Below are positions 6,340 to 8,241 of a stretch of DNA of 8,241 nt, in pieces. Under the pieces are notes generated by a model. That model was not told where the DNA came from and did not search any database. It saw only the letters and a program-made list of their open reading frames with translations. The DNA lies in NCBI GenBank assembly GCA_040755715.1, contig JBFLXN010000125.1, positions 1 through 8,241 on the forward strand, written 5' to 3'. Positions within the stretch are counted from its first letter, which is position 1. Every line of letters starts with the position of its first letter. Origin of the DNA: JBFLXN01 sp040755715 [NCBI: Candidatus Edwardsbacteria bacterium] (lineage in GTDB: Bacteria; Edwardsbacteria; AC1; JBFLXN01). Position numbers and translations under genes: made by a program.

Positions 6340-6795
6340 GATTTTTCCGACTTCTTCAATCTTAGCCTTCAAAGCTGGCAGTCCCAATCTCTGCCTTCGC
6401 TTATTGTCAAAATCTTCTATTTCATAAAGTCTGCCAAAGGATTGAATCAGCTCTGCTTGTTTTTTTAGACTTGGATGCACATAGCCGGACCTAACCGCCA
6501 GATTCTTCAAAGCATTCATCACTTCACTAATTTTAACATTTTGCGGACATCTTTCTTGACAGGAGTAGCAAGCAGCGCAGAGCCAGACAAAGTCACTCTT
6601 GAACACTCTCTCCTTCATTCCCAGGAGAACCATATGAATGATTTTGCGAGGATTGTATCTTGCCTCTACCTCTCTGACCGGACAGGAAGCAGTGCAATCA
6701 CCGCATTGAAAGCAAAATCTTATATTTTCCGCCCCAGGTTCTCTGGCAACTTCGTATTTGAAACTTGAATCAAATCCGGTAATCTTCACGCTCAT
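6307..6795 (-). CDS. hdrC: HdrC: [4Fe-4S] electron-transfer subunit of a heterodisulfide-reductase-like complex
   Basis: HdrC carries two [4Fe-4S] clusters that relay electrons from HdrA to HdrB. On the chosen 162-residue form the ligands are C28, C31, C34, C38 (CFQCGDCTASCP) and C73, C76, C79, C83 (CAACYSCQERCP), both canonical with nothing missing. The start is ATG at 6795-6793: AAGGA lies about nine bases upstream, and MSVKITGFDSSFKYEV then reaches the first cluster at the normal distance. An in-frame ATG at 6840 would overlap the citrate synthase end by 31 bases and adds only a charged tail with no family resemblance. The gene begins 14 bases after the citrate synthase stop, so the two are surely co-transcribed. 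Its last residues (ERWTTNDEQ) come from a short tandem repeat and are probably not functional. Confidence 0.92.
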   Translation of the reverse strand: MSVKITGFDSSFKYEVAREPGAENIRFCFQCGDCTASCPVREVEARYNPRKIIHMVLLGMKERVFKSDFVWLCAACYSCQERCPQNVKISEVMNALKNLAVRSGYVHPSLKKQAELIQSFGRLYEIEDFDNKRRQRLGLPALKAKIEEVGKIFERWTTNDEQ

Positions 6796-6809
6796 AAATT
6801 TTTGTCCTT

Positions 6810-8090
6810 TCACATCTTTGCCACGGTTTCCTTCACCCATTTGCTGGTGACTGACTTCGGTCTGATGATGGGATAACCCATAGCCCTGGAAATAACTGCC
6901 TGAGAGCAGACCCCCAGTGACCGAGAGACAGCAAAGAGAACGGTGTAGTAGTCAAATTCAGTCATGCCATAGTGATAGAGTAATGCCCCAGAACCGGCAT
7001 CTACATTTGGCCACGGGTCTTTAATTTTTTGCACCTGTTTTAAGACATCAGGCACTACTTCAAAGACTTTAGCCACAATCTGAAATACAGGGTCATCAGC
7101 GCAATATTTCTTGCCGAAAGCAAGGAAAGCATCAAAGCGGGGGTCGGTAATACGGAGCACTGCATGCCCGTAGCCCGGGATGACCTTACCTGAGTTCAAT
7201 GTATCCCAAGCGAATTGGCGGAGCTGTTCATCAGTCGGCACACCACCGAATTTCTCCTTTACCATTAGCACCCAGGCTAAACACTCCTGATTGGCTAAAC
7301 CGTGTAGTGGCCCGGCCAGTCCATTTAGCCCTGCCGAGAGTGAGTAGTAGAGATCAGACAGTGCCGAATTCACTGTGGCAGTGGTCATTGCACTGACATT
7401 GCCACTCTCGTGGTCTGAGTGCAACACAAGATAGAGTCGCATAAGTTTGGCAAACTCACCCTTTGGGTCTGGCAAACCCAGCAGCCGGGCATAATCAGCA
7501 CCCAGGTCAAGTTGTGGGTCAGATTCAATACGGGAGCCCTTGTTGAATCGCATCCGATAAATGCCAGCGGCTATCGCCGGAAGTCGGGCAATCAAGGTAA
7601 GACAGTCTTCAAGTGTAGCCTCCCAGTATTGGTCCTTCTTCATCCCCTCGGTATATCTGTGACGGAAAACCGATTCCTTCTCCATCACCAGTATGGCCGT
7701 ATCTAACATACACATCGGGTGTGAATCTGCTGGCATCGCCTTAAGCACATTCCAGACATAATCCGGCACCTGTCTCCTTTTTCTTAAATCAGACTGGAGT
7801 GCGGTTAGGGCATCTTTCTCGGGCAACTCTCCGGTCAAGAGGAGATAGAGAATTTCCTCGGCCAATCTGTCAGTTAGATTGGCGATAGGAATTCCTCTGA
7901 TTACCAGTCCTGTATCCGGCTCCACCAAAGAAGTATCACAAATCAGGCACTTCACGCCACGCATCCCACCGTAGGCTTGTTCTACCGTCACTTGGGAGAT
8001 AGCCTTGGCGCTGTGCTCCTTAACTAGATTCCGGATTTCCTCTCTTAAAGCCGGAATCTGCTGGGCAAGTTTCTCCTGCAATGTCGCCAT
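6810..8090 (-). CDS. gltA: Citrate synthase, eukaryotic/mitochondrial-type (Si)
   Basis: This enzyme condenses oxaloacetate and acetyl-CoA to citrate in the cytoplasm. The 426-residue sequence follows the mitochondrial-type family closely: HSDHESGNVSA (224-234), GLAGPLHGLANQE (257-269), IPGYGHAVLRITDPR (304-318) and PWPNVDAGSG (359-368). The catalytic trio is present as H263, H309 and D364. The usual VDAHSG is VDAGSG here, a change next to the catalytic aspartate. There is no transit or signal peptide. The ATG follows AAGGAGGT at six bases, the best ribosome site in the window. It heads the operon and reads straight into hdrC. By eye it is more GC-rich than the genes after it. This eukaryotic type is known from only some bacteria, such as Geobacter. 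Whether it runs forward or in citrate cleavage cannot be told from sequence. Confidence 0.94.
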   Translation of the reverse strand: MATLQEKLAQQIPALREEIRNLVKEHSAKAISQVTVEQAYGGMRGVKCLICDTSLVEPDTGLVIRGIPIANLTDRLAEEILYLLLTGELPEKDALTALQSDLRKRRQVPDYVWNVLKAMPADSHPMCMLDTAILVMEKESVFRHRYTEGMKKDQYWEATLEDCLTLIARLPAIAAGIYRMRFNKGSRIESDPQLDLGADYARLLGLPDPKGEFAKLMRLYLVLHSDHESGNVSAMTTATVNSALSDLYYSLSAGLNGLAGPLHGLANQECLAWVLMVKEKFGGVPTDEQLRQFAWDTLNSGKVIPGYGHAVLRITDPRFDAFLAFGKKYCADDPVFQIVAKVFEVVPDVLKQVQKIKDPWPNVDAGSGALLYHYGMTEFDYYTVLFAVSRSLGVCSQAVISRAMGYPIIRPKSVTSKWVKETVAKM

Positions 8091-8135
8091 ATTAGACCTC
8101 CTTTATATGTAAGGTTAAAGACTTCTGTAAAATTC

Positions 8136-8162
8136 ATAACCTGCTGATATTTTGCAGGTTAT
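8136..8162. repeat. 9-bp perfect hairpin in the divergent intergenic region
   Basis: ataacctgc (8136-8144) and gcaggttat (8154-8162) are perfectly complementary around a 9-base loop. On the minus strand it would lie in the citrate synthase leader if transcription starts to its right. It shares the 9-mer CAGGTTATC with the ATCAGG field (551-559), so it may be a relative of that repeat. No U-tract follows on either strand within six bases, so terminator function is doubtful. Confidence 0.5.
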
Positions 8163-8175
8163 CTGATTATTTTTC

Positions 8176-8204
8176 TTGACTTTTCCTCCAGCTTTTGATA
8201 TAAT
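8176..8204 (+). promoter_or_regulatory. Sigma-70-type promoter with extended -10, facing right
   Basis: TTGACT (8176-8181) and TATAAT (8199-8204) are separated by exactly 17 bases, and TGA directly precedes the -10 as an extended -10. Transcription would start near 8211 and leave the window on the plus strand, so a divergent gene lies to the right. A small TAAC/GTTA palindrome (8206-8209/8212-8215) overlaps the likely start site. No comparably good promoter for the citrate synthase operon is visible on the minus strand. Confidence 0.75.
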
Positions 8205-8241
8205 TTAACTCGTTATAAACAAAAACCTTACATCAAAAAAC

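Larger units (their letters stand above)
8107..8233. promoter_or_regulatory. 10-bp inverted repeat bracketing the divergent intergenic region
   Basis: ATGTAAGGTT (8107-8116) and AACCTTACAT (8224-8233) are perfect inverted copies. As a result both divergent transcripts would carry the same sense word AACCTTACAT in their leaders; on the citrate synthase side it sits just ahead of the ribosome site. This could be a pair of operator sites for a shared regulator or a short leader motif. Confidence 0.45.

Overview
The window looks like bacterial chromosomal DNA from an uncultivated strict anaerobe. The bacterial assignment rests on strong Shine-Dalgarno sites, a textbook sigma-70 promoter near the right end, and a bacterial-style type II toxin-antitoxin pair. 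The iron-sulfur-rich Hdr-type electron-transfer genes argue for anaerobic life. The intergenic DNA is full of hairpins and degenerate short words (ATCAGG-type, GTTYATCG-type, 'gttcgacaggctca'). From general familiarity this suggests a candidate-phylum bacterium of the WOR-3/Omnitrophota sort, but the phylum is a guess.

All complete genes lie on the minus strand and read right to left. The order of transcription is: eukaryotic/mitochondrial-type citrate synthase (8090-6810), hdrC (6795-6307), hdrB (6236-5358), a coiled-coil protein with a PD-(D/E)XK-like nuclease fold (5355-4657), an hdrA-mvhD fusion (4636-2504), a ribbon-helix-helix antitoxin plus PIN toxin pair (2442-1724), and an mvhG-like [NiFe]-hydrogenase small-subunit homologue (1669-701). 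A 615-bp gene-free stretch (86-700) follows. It holds a MITE-like element, perfect hairpins and an ATCAGG repeat field. At the left edge another minus-strand gene begins and runs out of the window (85-1). At the right edge a divergent plus-strand promoter (8176-8204) points to a gene outside the window.

Working together: HdrA (FAD), HdrB (two CCG modules) and HdrC (two [4Fe-4S] clusters) form the soluble heterodisulfide-reductase-like core used for flavin-based electron bifurcation. The MvhD domain fused to HdrA and the MvhG-like protein form the electron entry branch. No hydrogenase large subunit (MvhA) is present between mvhG and the end of the operon. The complex therefore either borrows a large subunit encoded elsewhere or takes electrons from something other than H2. 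Citrate synthase at the head of the operon suggests, by inference only, that this redox complex is tied to the citric-acid cycle, possibly by supplying or consuming reduced ferredoxin for 2-oxoacid chemistry.

Two accessory insertions interrupt the redox operon: the nuclease-like coiled-coil gene between hdrB and hdrA, and the toxin-antitoxin pair between hdrA and mvhG. Both face the same way as the operon.
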